Assembly (NCBI RefSeq): GCF_018381315.1
Contig: NZ_JAGZSD010000010.1
Span: 1 to 64,000 of the forward strand
Length of the DNA stretch: 64,000 nt
Source of the DNA: Anaerostipes sp.
GTDB taxonomy: Bacteria > Bacillota > Clostridia > Lachnospirales > Lachnospiraceae
Direction: 5' to 3'
Shown: in pieces, positions 24,894-32,555 of the stretch
Layout: each line of letters opens with the position of its first letter
How positions within the stretch are numbered: the stretch's first letter is position 1
Program-made: the position numbers and the translations under genes
Notes under the pieces: model-generated
What the model was told of the DNA's origin: nothing
The model's database searches: none
Seen by the model: only the letters and a program-made list of their open reading frames with translations

Positions 24894-25658
24894 ATGTTTG
24901 CAGAGGAAAGAAGAGAACAAATTCTAATATATTTAAAAAAGCACAAGAGGGCGGAAGTGAAGGAGCTCATTGAAGAGTTCCAGGTCACAGGGGCAACCCT
25001 GAGAGCAGACCTGCGGGCAATGGAGGAAGAGGGATCAATTGTCCGTACACACGGAGGCGCACTGCTGAAAGAAGATGTTCTGCAGAAAGAAGACTTCTTA
25101 TCACTCAGAAGAGGGCACGAAGAAGAAAAGAAAGCCATTGCCAGAATCGCCAGAGCTTATGTGCAGGAGGGAGACGCGGTTATCTTGGACAGCGGAAGCA
25201 CCACATTGGAGCTTGCACTGCTGTTAAAAGACGCAAAAAACATCAAAGTTATCACCAACGATCTTCAGATTGCGTTGGAACTTCAGGAAAATCCGTGGAT
25301 TGAACTTTATATCGTCGGAGGAAAGGTAAGAAATAACTTCCGTCTGACCCAGGGAGCTATCGGCACTGACTTTATAAAAAGCATTGCAGTGAATAAAGTA
25401 TTTCTGTCTCCCAATGCCCTGTCTATTTTCGGCGGGGCGACTACGAGCAACGAAGAGATGAAAGAGATTAAGCAGGCTATGATGGAAGCGGCCGGTGAGG
25501 TCTATATGCTCTGCGACAGCTCAAAGATAGGGCAGAGAGCTTTCTGTAAGTTTGCCAGGCTGAGCGAGTTTAAACTCATGCTCACGGATTCCGGAATTTC
25601 CAAATTAGACAAAAAAGCGATCGAAGAACAGGGACTAGAAGTTAAAATATGCAAATGA
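24894..25658 (+). CDS. DeoR-family regulator, copy 1
   Basis: A 254-residue sugar-phosphate-responsive repressor. The winged HTH (about 1-55) contains ELIEEFQVTGATLRADLRAM and IVRTHGGALL, the DeoR signature; the DeoRC domain (about 75-235) binds a phosphorylated sugar through ILDSGSTTLE and related loops. It starts 20 nt after sorE copy 1 and matches the regulator at 29970 throughout. Predicted to repress the local sorE-PTS operon. Confidence 0.88.
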   Translation: MFAEERREQILIYLKKHKRAEVKELIEEFQVTGATLRADLRAMEEEGSIVRTHGGALLKEDVLQKEDFLSLRRGHEEEKKAIARIARAYVQEGDAVILDSGSTTLELALLLKDAKNIKVITNDLQIALELQENPWIELYIVGGKVRNNFRLTQGAIGTDFIKSIAVNKVFLSPNALSIFGGATTSNEEMKEIKQAMMEAAGEVYMLCDSSKIGQRAFCKFARLSEFKLMLTDSGISKLDKKAIEEQGLEVKICK

Positions 25659-25695
25659 GGGGGAACATTTGCATGGAAATGAAGGAGATGTATAT

Positions 25696-27546
25696 ATGAA
25701 AAACGCAGTACAAAGATTTGGAAAATTTTTGAGTGCAATGGTCATGCCGAATATCGGCGCGTTTATTGCATGGGGACTTATCACAGCCCTGTTTATTGAA
25801 AAGGGATGGTTCCCGAACGCAAAACTTGCAACTATGGTTGATCCGATGCTGAAATACATCCTGCCGGTCTTGATCGGTTACCAGGGAGGTAAATTAGTAG
25901 CCGGAGAACGGGGCGGAGTCATTGCGGTCATTGCCATTCTCGGTGTGATCTGCGGAAGCAATGAAGTCATGTTCATGGGAGCAATGGCCATGGGACCGTT
26001 CGCCGGATGGGTCATCAAAAAGTTTGACAAAGCAGTAGACGGACATATCCCGGCAGGATTTGAAATGCTGGTCAACAACTTCTCTGTCGGTATTATCGGA
26101 ATGATCCTGGCGATCATCGGATATTACCTGATCGGACCTGTCATGACGGCGATCCTCACCGTTCTGACAGCAGGAGTTGATTTCCTCATCGGGCACAGCC
26201 TGCTGCCGCTGGTATCCGTCTTTGTGGAACCGGCAAAAGTACTGTTCCTGAACAATGCCATCAACCATGGTATTTTCACTCCGATCGGAGGAGAGCAGGT
26301 ACAGGCAGCAGGGAAATCCATTATGTACATGATCGAAGCAAACCCGGGCGCAGGCCTTGGAGTGCTGTCCGCTTACTGGGCATTTTCTAAGGATAAAAGA
26401 ACAAAGGATTCCGCACCTGGTGCTATTATTATCCACTTTTTCGGAGGAATCCATGAGATCTATTTCCCTTATGTGCTGATGAATCCTGTTGTAATCATCG
26501 CATCCATTGCAGGTTCTGCCTGTGCAGTATTCTATTACTCCTTATTCAACATCGGGCTGACCGGACCGGCATCTCCGGGATCTATCATTGCCTTTCTTAC
26601 AATGGCGCCGAAGGGATCAACACTGGCCGTACTGCTTGGAGTGGTAATCGCTGCAGTTGTTTCCTTCCTTGTAGCAGCTCCGATTATTAAGATGTCCAAC
26701 GGAAAGAGCCTGGAGGAAGCCTCAGACAGTGTTCAGAATATGAAGGCTGCCAGCAAGGGTGTTTCAAAGTCAGCAGGAGAGATCAAAAAGATCGTATTTG
26801 CCTGTGACGCCGGAATGGGTTCCAGTGCTATGGGTGCAACAAAATTCAGAAACAGGATCAAATCTTTAGGACTTGGCATCACAGTGATCAATTCATCTGT
26901 TGATACGGTTCCTGCCGATACAGATGTAGTTGTCTGCCAGGAAGTTTTGGCAGACCGTGCAGCTAAGAGCGCACCGAATGCACAGCTGGTAACAATTAAG
27001 AACTTCCTCCAGGATGAGGCTATTGACGGTTTGTATTATAAACTGGCCCAGAGTAAGGAAGAAGGGGTTTCTGTAACAGAGAATGCATCAGAAGCAGAAC
27101 AGACACCTTCAGTGGCAGAAGCAAAACCGATGGTCATGGTGAAGGAAGGAATCAGGCTTGGACAGAAGAGTGTTTCCAAGGAAGAAGCCATCGAGGCAGC
27201 AGGAAATTTACTCTATGAGCTTGGTTATGTAGAAAAAGAATATATTGAAGCCATGCAGGAGAGAGAACGCACGGTTACCACCTATCTTGGAATGGGAGTT
27301 GCGATTCCTCACGGAACCGGTGATGCCAAGAATAAGGTAAAGAAAACAGGTATCGTATTTGTTCAGTATCCGGACGGTGTAGATTTCGGAGATGAAAAAG
27401 CTTACTTAGTATTCGGAATTGCAGGAATCGGAAATGAGCATCTGGAGCTCCTTGGAAAGATCACTCAGGTAATTGAAAGCCAGGATAATCTTGATAAATT
27501 AAAAACAGCAGAAAATGTTCAGGAAATCCTGGATATGCTGAAATAA
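25696..27546 (+). CDS. mtlA: Mannitol-type PTS IICBA permease
   Basis: A 616-residue fused PTS transporter. IIC membrane domain about 1-340 (FLSAMVMPNIGAFIAWG, NNAINHGIFTP, GGIHEIYFPY), IIB about 360-450 with phospho-Cys370 (VFACDAGMGSSAMG), and IIA about 475-616 with phospho-His539 (GVAIPHGTG). All three domains are intact, so only HPr and EI are needed. The start follows AAGGAGATG. The family is mannitol, but pairing with a SorE-like enzyme instead of MtlD suggests another hexitol such as glucitol (inference). The operon ends at the hairpin at 27555. Confidence 0.92.
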   Translation: MKNAVQRFGKFLSAMVMPNIGAFIAWGLITALFIEKGWFPNAKLATMVDPMLKYILPVLIGYQGGKLVAGERGGVIAVIAILGVICGSNEVMFMGAMAMGPFAGWVIKKFDKAVDGHIPAGFEMLVNNFSVGIIGMILAIIGYYLIGPVMTAILTVLTAGVDFLIGHSLLPLVSVFVEPAKVLFLNNAINHGIFTPIGGEQVQAAGKSIMYMIEANPGAGLGVLSAYWAFSKDKRTKDSAPGAIIIHFFGGIHEIYFPYVLMNPVVIIASIAGSACAVFYYSLFNIGLTGPASPGSIIAFLTMAPKGSTLAVLLGVVIAAVVSFLVAAPIIKMSNGKSLEEASDSVQNMKAASKGVSKSAGEIKKIVFACDAGMGSSAMGATKFRNRIKSLGLGITVINSSVDTVPADTDVVVCQEVLADRAAKSAPNAQLVTIKNFLQDEAIDGLYYKLAQSKEEGVSVTENASEAEQTPSVAEAKPMVMVKEGIRLGQKSVSKEEAIEAAGNLLYELGYVEKEYIEAMQERERTVTTYLGMGVAIPHGTGDAKNKVKKTGIVFVQYPDGVDFGDEKAYLVFGIAGIGNEHLELLGKITQVIESQDNLDKLKTAENVQEILDMLK

Positions 27547-27554
27547 AATAAAAA

Positions 27555-27611
27555 AGAGAGCTTTAGCTGGACAGTCGTGAAATGGGCTGCCTGGCAGAAG
27601 CTCTCTTTTTT
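27555..27611 (+). terminator. Terminator of first polyol operon
   Basis: AGAGAGCTT and AAGCTCTCT pair across a long loop and are followed by T7. Confidence 0.85.
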
Positions 27612-27745
27612 ATTGCACAGAGAATTCCTTCAGAGTCCCCTGTGCAACAAAAAGCACTCCGTGCAGGATGCGCACAAAGTGAACAAGCCTCTCAAAGAGT
27701 GAGGGGCCAAAGAGATGAGGCAGCTTGTTCATTTTGTTCTTATAT
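27612..27745. repeat. Post-terminator intergenic repeat, copy 4
   Basis: Starts at the terminator T-run. Hairpin TTGCACAG...CTGTGCAA, then AAAAAGCACTCCGTGCAGG, ATGCGCACAAAGTGAACAAG and, after a short centre, CTTGTTCATTTTGTTCTT, an inverted repeat of the AAAGTGAACAAG block. It overlaps the last codons of the convergent methyltransferase gene. Confidence 0.75.
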
Positions 27746-28534
27746 AGGAAACGTATCTTTGCAGGCACTGACCCTCAGCCTTCTGAACGGCTGGAAACAT
27801 GTACCGTCGGGCTGAAGTGCTGTTCGCAGAGAAGCCTCTATGACCTTATTTCTGTAATCCTCTTTAAGACCTTCAGGAATCCTTTCAATAAAAGGAACAA
27901 TGCTTGGCTGATCGATCCAGCGTATCATTTCTTCGGTATTCATAAAGTAACGGTCCGCATTTTCTTCTGTGATCTCTGTACAGATAAATTCAGTCTGATT
28001 CATTAGGCCTTCATATTCCGTTTTGGAGGGCATATACCACGGCCATTCAAATGAAGAAAAGTACGGTTTGAACTGTTGGGTTTCTGAGATCCTGCGGATG
28101 GCTTCAAAAAAATCAGAACAGTTTCCGGAGCCGGCAAAGTTCCATATGATCTTTCCGCCCGGCTTTAAAGCGGCATAAGAGCATTTTAAAAGATGCCTGT
28201 GGTCCTTAACCCAGTGCAGTGCAGCGTTGGAAAAGATAATGTCAAACTCTTCTTCAAACGACATATCAGCTATATTCATATGGATAAACTGCAGATTTTC
28301 TTTCTGAAGCTTTCTGGCTGTGTTTATCATGCCTGCGGAGGCATCAATTCCCACTGCTCTGCCGTCAGGAACCAGCAGAGACAGCTGTTCTGTCAGGATC
28401 CCGTCTCCGCAGCCTAAGTCAAGGACTGCTTCATTTCCATCAAGATTCAGGCTGGAAATCAGCCGGGTGCCCCATTCTTTTTGGTGCCTTGAGGCTTTTT
28501 TATATTTTTCACCGTTGAATTCATATGTGTCCAT
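27740..28534 (-). CDS. Class I SAM-dependent methyltransferase
   Basis: A 264-residue methyltransferase resembling trans-aconitate 2-methyltransferase. The SAM-binding motifs are VLDLGCGDG (motif I), GIDASAGMI (motif II) and FSNAALHWV (post-motif II). The family also includes BioC-like enzymes, so the substrate is uncertain. The start with GGGAGGG seven bases ahead is preferred over the upstream ATG. The C-terminus runs into the repeat at 27.7 kb, so its last residues may derive from repeat sequence. Confidence 0.82.
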   Translation of the reverse strand: MDTYEFNGEKYKKASRHQKEWGTRLISSLNLDGNEAVLDLGCGDGILTEQLSLLVPDGRAVGIDASAGMINTARKLQKENLQFIHMNIADMSFEEEFDIIFSNAALHWVKDHRHLLKCSYAALKPGGKIIWNFAGSGNCSDFFEAIRRISETQQFKPYFSSFEWPWYMPSKTEYEGLMNQTEFICTEITEENADRYFMNTEEMIRWIDQPSIVPFIERIPEGLKEDYRNKVIEASLRTALQPDGTCFQPFRRLRVSACKDTFPI

Positions 28535-28612
28535 AATTTTACCCTCCCTGCAGATCAAATTGTTCTGTCTATCATATCACGCTGCGTGCGGGAAGATCAA
28601 TGAAATTACCTG

Positions 28613-28641
28613 TTGCCAAAGAAAAGAATGCGTGGTATGAT
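28613..28641 (+). promoter_or_regulatory. Promoter of second sorE-deoR operon
   Basis: TTGCCA (28613-28618), 17-bp spacer ending GTGG, TATGAT (28636-28641), a near-copy of the promoter at 23539. Confidence 0.6.
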
Positions 28642-28712
28642 ATTTGTGAAATGAAAAAAATAATAAATTTTTAAAAAAAATTAAAAATTTTTGCAAAGCC
28701 AGGAGGGACATT

Positions 28713-29966
28713 ATGAAGGCAAAAGGTGTGAGAATGTATGGGGCAAAGGATATCCGGCTGGAGGAGTTTGAACTGCCGGAGATAAAAGAGGATGAAGTGC
28801 TTTTGAAGGTCATGAGCGACAGCATCTGTATGTCTACATGGAAAGAAGTTAAACTGGGAAGCGGACATATCCGTGTACCTGATGATATTGCAGAGCGTCC
28901 GGTCATCATCGGACATGAGTTTTCCGGAGTGATTGAGCAGGTCGGCTCCAAGTGGGCAGATGAATATAAAGAAGGAGAACGTTTTGTAGTACTTCCTGGT
29001 ATTCCGGATCAGATGGGCGCACCGGGTTATTCATATGAGCACTTTGGAGGCGCAGTTACTTACTGCATCGTTCCGAATGACGTTATTGAAAAAGGATGTC
29101 TGCTTCACTATGACGGTGATGCCTTCTATGAGGTTTCTGTTTCAGAACCGATGTACTGCATTATCGGCGGGTATATGGCAAACTATCATACGAAGCCGGA
29201 AACCCATGAACATTTCATCGGGGCAAAAGAAGGCGGAAACATTGCAATTCTCGGCGGATGCGGACCGATGGGACTGGGTGCTATCAGTTACGCGCTGGCT
29301 ATGGAAAATAAACCTAAAATGGTAGTAGTTACAGAAATTAACGATGACCGCATAAACAGAGCAAGAGAGGTTATATCAGAAGAAGATGCCAGGGCAAGGG
29401 GTGTTGAACTTCATTATGTTAATACAGCGAAGATGAATGATGAAGTAAAAGAGCTGATGGATCTCACCGGAGGAGAAGGGTACCACGATGTGTTTGTATA
29501 CGCTCCGGTAAAGGCCATTGCCGAGACAGGAAATAAGATCCTTGCATTTGACGGATGCATGAACCTTTTTGCAGGGCCTTCTGACAGTGCATTTTCAGCA
29601 GATATGAACCTGTATGACTGCCATTACAGAAACACAAAGCTTTTGGGATCTTCAGGAGGAATTAAGGCAGACCTGCTGGAAGCACTTGACCTGATTGCAA
29701 AGAAAGAAGTTAATCCGGCTGTCATGATTACTCATGTAGGAGGAATTGACGCCATTGTTGATACAACACTTCGGCTGCCGGAGATTCCGGGAGGCAAGAA
29801 GCTTACTTATACTCAGTTTGAGATGCCGCTGACAGCAATTGATGATTTCAGAGAACTGGGCAAGAGTGACCCGCTTTTTGAAAAGCTTGCAGATGCGTGC
29901 GACAAAAATCAGGGATTATGGAATAAAGAAGCAGAAGAGATTTTACTAGACCATTTCGGAGTATAA
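28713..29966 (+). CDS. SorE-like zinc sugar-phosphate dehydrogenase, copy 2
   Basis: 417 residues, collinear with copy 1 without gaps, and sharing the zinc and NAD(P) motifs: CMSTWKEV, GHEFSGVI, ILGGCGPMGLGA, DGCMNLFAGP. Differences lie mainly on the surface and in the substrate-side loop (YSYEHFGGAVTYCIV). An AGGAGGG site precedes the ATG. It is followed three nucleotides later by its DeoR regulator but, unlike copy 1, by no directly linked PTS; the mannitol operon begins 320 bp further on. Confidence 0.86.
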   Translation: MKAKGVRMYGAKDIRLEEFELPEIKEDEVLLKVMSDSICMSTWKEVKLGSGHIRVPDDIAERPVIIGHEFSGVIEQVGSKWADEYKEGERFVVLPGIPDQMGAPGYSYEHFGGAVTYCIVPNDVIEKGCLLHYDGDAFYEVSVSEPMYCIIGGYMANYHTKPETHEHFIGAKEGGNIAILGGCGPMGLGAISYALAMENKPKMVVVTEINDDRINRAREVISEEDARARGVELHYVNTAKMNDEVKELMDLTGGEGYHDVFVYAPVKAIAETGNKILAFDGCMNLFAGPSDSAFSADMNLYDCHYRNTKLLGSSGGIKADLLEALDLIAKKEVNPAVMITHVGGIDAIVDTTLRLPEIPGGKKLTYTQFEMPLTAIDDFRELGKSDPLFEKLADACDKNQGLWNKEAEEILLDHFGV

Positions 29967-29969
29967 AAT

Positions 29970-30752
29970 ATGTTTGCAAGAGAGCGTAAAGAAGAACTGC
30001 TTGCCTATATGAGGGTACATAAAAAGGCAGGCATCCATGAATTATCGGAAGAATTCCATGTGACCGGCGCCACCATAAGGTCCGACTTGAGTGAATTAGA
30101 GAAAGAGGGACACTTGATTCGGACCCATGGCGGGGCATTGTTAAAGGAAGAGGAAGTCACCAAGGAGGCATTTCTTGCCTCCCGGTGGAATTTAAACCCT
30201 GATAAAAAAAGGATCATTGCCCAGGGGGCTAAGGAATTTGTCAGAGAGGGTGATATTATCTTGATTGACAGCGGTTCCACTATGCTGGAGTTTGCGAAGG
30301 TTCTGACAGACTTCAATGATTTAAAGGTAGTTACAAATGATCTGAATATCGCTCTTGAACTGCAGAAAAAGCCATCGATTCAGGTGATACTGATCGGAGG
30401 GACTGTAAGGAACCAGTTTGAATGTACCTTTGGTTCTCTGGGGATTGAATTCCTTGAGAGGATTTCTGTGGATAAATTGTTTTTGTCACCAAATGCTTTA
30501 TCAGTGTCCAAAGGGCTGACCACGCCAAATGAGGAGACGGCAGCAATGAAGCGTGCGATGATGAGAACCGCTACGGAAGCATATATGCTGTGCGACAGTA
30601 CGAAGATTGGACGGAAAACCTTTTGCCGGTTTGCAAGGCTTTGTGATTTTCAGCAGCTGATCACAGACGATGGGATTCAGAGTGCTGACAAAAAGGAACT
30701 TGAAAAACAGGGAATGAAGGTAAAGGTGTGCAGGATGAAGGCCGGAGACTGA
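29970..30752 (+). CDS. DeoR-family regulator, copy 2
   Basis: A 260-residue DeoR repressor, paralogous to the one at 24894: winged HTH with ELSEEFHVTGATIRSDLSEL and LIRTHGGALL, then the DeoRC sensor domain with LIDSGSTMLEF. Tight coupling to sorE copy 2 implies local autoregulation by a polyol or ketose phosphate. A strong terminator follows, separating this pair from the mtl operon. Confidence 0.88.
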   Translation: MFARERKEELLAYMRVHKKAGIHELSEEFHVTGATIRSDLSELEKEGHLIRTHGGALLKEEEVTKEAFLASRWNLNPDKKRIIAQGAKEFVREGDIILIDSGSTMLEFAKVLTDFNDLKVVTNDLNIALELQKKPSIQVILIGGTVRNQFECTFGSLGIEFLERISVDKLFLSPNALSVSKGLTTPNEETAAMKRAMMRTATEAYMLCDSTKIGRKTFCRFARLCDFQQLITDDGIQSADKKELEKQGMKVKVCRMKAGD

Positions 30753-30800
30753 TTCGGTCTTTGTCTTACCACTGGTAATGGTGTAAAAAATTTTTAAACA

Positions 30801-30842
30801 AAAAAGGGGAGAAAAATGATGAGAATTTTTCTCCTCTTTTTT
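30801..30842 (+). terminator. Terminator of second sorE-deoR pair
   Basis: GGGGAGAAAAAT and ATTTTTCTCCTC pair over a six-base loop, followed by T6. Confidence 0.82.
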
Positions 30843-30878
30843 ATTTGGTAAGAAGAGTAAAACCACCGTTTTATGCGG

Positions 30879-30925
30879 TTTGACAAAGGTTTTAAAGGGA
30901 AAAAATGTAAGAAAACTTTGTCAAA
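30879..30925. promoter_or_regulatory. Inverted-repeat operator upstream of mtlA
   Basis: TTTGACAAAG (30879-30888) and CTTTGTCAAA (30916-30925) are exact inverses with centres 37 bp apart. The TTGNCA core resembles half-sites of MtlR boxes in Firmicutes. Located about 35-80 bp upstream of the weak -35, where an MtlR activator would bind. Confidence 0.5.
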
Positions 30926-30938
30926 AATTCTTCTGCAA

Positions 30939-30986
30939 AATTTACCACTGGCAATAGTGGACGTATGGAAATACAATCAATATAAT
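30939..30986 (+). promoter_or_regulatory. Activator-type promoter of the mtl operon
   Basis: TATAAT (30981-30986) has only TGGACG at the -35 position (30958-30963), as expected for an activator-dependent promoter. The -35 overlaps TTTACCACTGGCAATAGTGG (30940-30959), a dyad whose near-copy TTACCACTGGTAATGGTG lies at 30765-30782, suggesting a second regulator with two sites. Confidence 0.45.
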
Positions 30987-31074
30987 GGAATTATAGATAA
31001 ACGTTTATCAAGTAAATACCATTAACCGCAGCAACAAATTATACCAAAAAGAGGAGAAATAAAGGAGGATTATT

Positions 31075-32493
31075 ATGGCAAATGGTTTCAAAGCTAAAAT
31101 CCAGAAAATGGGCGGCTTCCTGTCAGGAATGGTTATGCCGAACATTGGAGCACTGATTGCCTGGGGTATTTTCACATCATTGTTCCTGGAAACTGGATAT
31201 TTTCCAAATGCAAAACTGGCCGAGGTAATTGGGCCGACACTTAAGTTCTTAATTCCATTGTTATTTGCTTACACTGGAGGGCATACTGTTTACGGAAGAC
31301 GTGGTGCTGTAGCAGGTACTGTAGCAACAATCGGTGTTATCGTTGGTTCTGACGTAACGATGATGATCGGTGGTATGGTAATGGGACCTCTCGGTGCATG
31401 GATCATCAAACAGGTTGATAAAATCTTTGACGGTCACGTAAAACCAGGTCTGGAAATGTTAGTAGATAACTTTTCACTTGGTATCGTGGGAGCAATCATG
31501 ATGATTCTTGGCTACATGATCGTAACACCGATCTTCTCAGGAATCACAAGTGTCTTAACAGTTGCAGTTGATTTCCTTGTAAGCCACAGCTTAATCCCAT
31601 TGACAGAAATCTTTGTAGTTCCTGGACAGGTACTGTTCCTGAACAATGCGATCAACCATGGTATCTTTACACCATTGGCAATCGAGCAGGCAGCTGAAAC
31701 AGGAAAATCTATTTTGTACTTAATCGAAGCAAACGGTGGTATGTGGGCAGGTCTTGTATTAGCATTCTGTGTATTCGGTAAAGGAATGGCTAAAAAATCT
31801 GCACCAGGTGCAGCAATCATCCAGATTATCGGTGGTATCGGAGAAGTTTCTTTCCCATATGCATTGATTAAGCCTATCACAATCTTAGGACCTATGCTCG
31901 GTGGTGTTGCCGCAGTATTCTGGTTCCAGATCATGGATGGTGGTGCTGTAGCAGCTGTATCCCCTGGTTCTTTGATCATGTTGATTGTCATGTCACCGAA
32001 GGGCAAACTGTTTGTCAACGTTATGGGTTACTTGATTGCGACAGTGGTGTCATTCGCGGTTACCGCCTTCTTCCTGATGAGGGACAAAACACCTGAAGAG
32101 GACCAGGAGGTTGCCGGAATTGACATGAGCCAGTTTGTAGAAAGCCACAGTGCTCCTGGAGAAGAGAAAAAGGCAGCGCCAGCAGATACAACTCTTCCGA
32201 AAAAAGAAGTTAAAAAAGTAGCATTTGCTTGTGACGCAGGAATGGGATCCAGTGCAATGGGTGCTTCTATGCTGAAGACTCAGCTGAACAAGATTGGAAT
32301 GTTCATTGATGTCAATCATGTATCCATTCATCAAATTCCAGAAGATATTGATGTTATCGTAACGAATGAAAACTTATATGAAGCTGCAAAGAATTCAGCT
32401 CCTGCAGGAGTTCCGGTCATAGCGATCGAAAACTTCCTGGATGCGGCAGAACAGGCAGCAATCGCACAGAAGATTAAAGACATGTCTGAATAG
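31075..32493 (+). CDS. mtlA: Mannitol PTS IICB permease
   Basis: A 472-residue mannitol permease with IIC (about 1-340) and IIB (about 378-472, phospho-Cys386 in FACDAGMGSSAMG). The IIA function is encoded separately by mtlF downstream, the usual Gram-positive arrangement. Signature segments MVMPNIGALIAWG, NNAINHGIFTP and GGIGEVSFPY are present. It shares the fold and much sequence with the IICBA at 25696. Codon usage here looks more optimised than in the neighbours, hinting at high expression. GGAGG precedes the ATG. Confidence 0.94.
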   Translation: MANGFKAKIQKMGGFLSGMVMPNIGALIAWGIFTSLFLETGYFPNAKLAEVIGPTLKFLIPLLFAYTGGHTVYGRRGAVAGTVATIGVIVGSDVTMMIGGMVMGPLGAWIIKQVDKIFDGHVKPGLEMLVDNFSLGIVGAIMMILGYMIVTPIFSGITSVLTVAVDFLVSHSLIPLTEIFVVPGQVLFLNNAINHGIFTPLAIEQAAETGKSILYLIEANGGMWAGLVLAFCVFGKGMAKKSAPGAAIIQIIGGIGEVSFPYALIKPITILGPMLGGVAAVFWFQIMDGGAVAAVSPGSLIMLIVMSPKGKLFVNVMGYLIATVVSFAVTAFFLMRDKTPEEDQEVAGIDMSQFVESHSAPGEEKKAAPADTTLPKKEVKKVAFACDAGMGSSAMGASMLKTQLNKIGMFIDVNHVSIHQIPEDIDVIVTNENLYEAAKNSAPAGVPVIAIENFLDAAEQAAIAQKIKDMSE

Positions 32494-32502
32494 TCAGGCT
32501 GC

Positions 32503-32530
32503 GGCGCCATAATTGAATAATTATGGCGCC
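32503..32530 (+). other. Perfect mRNA hairpin between mtlA and mtlR
   Basis: GGCGCCATAATT and AATTATGGCGCC pair around GAAT. It is not followed by a real T-run (TTATAAG), so it more likely stabilises the upstream mRNA or causes partial termination, giving less MtlR than MtlA. Confidence 0.6.
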
Positions 32531-32555
32531 TTATAAGTAAAGGAGCTGCAAAGAT

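Noticed and set aside
32503..32530. Strong terminator between mtlA and mtlR
   Set aside because: The stem is perfect but is followed by TTATAAG and not a T-run, so full termination is unlikely.
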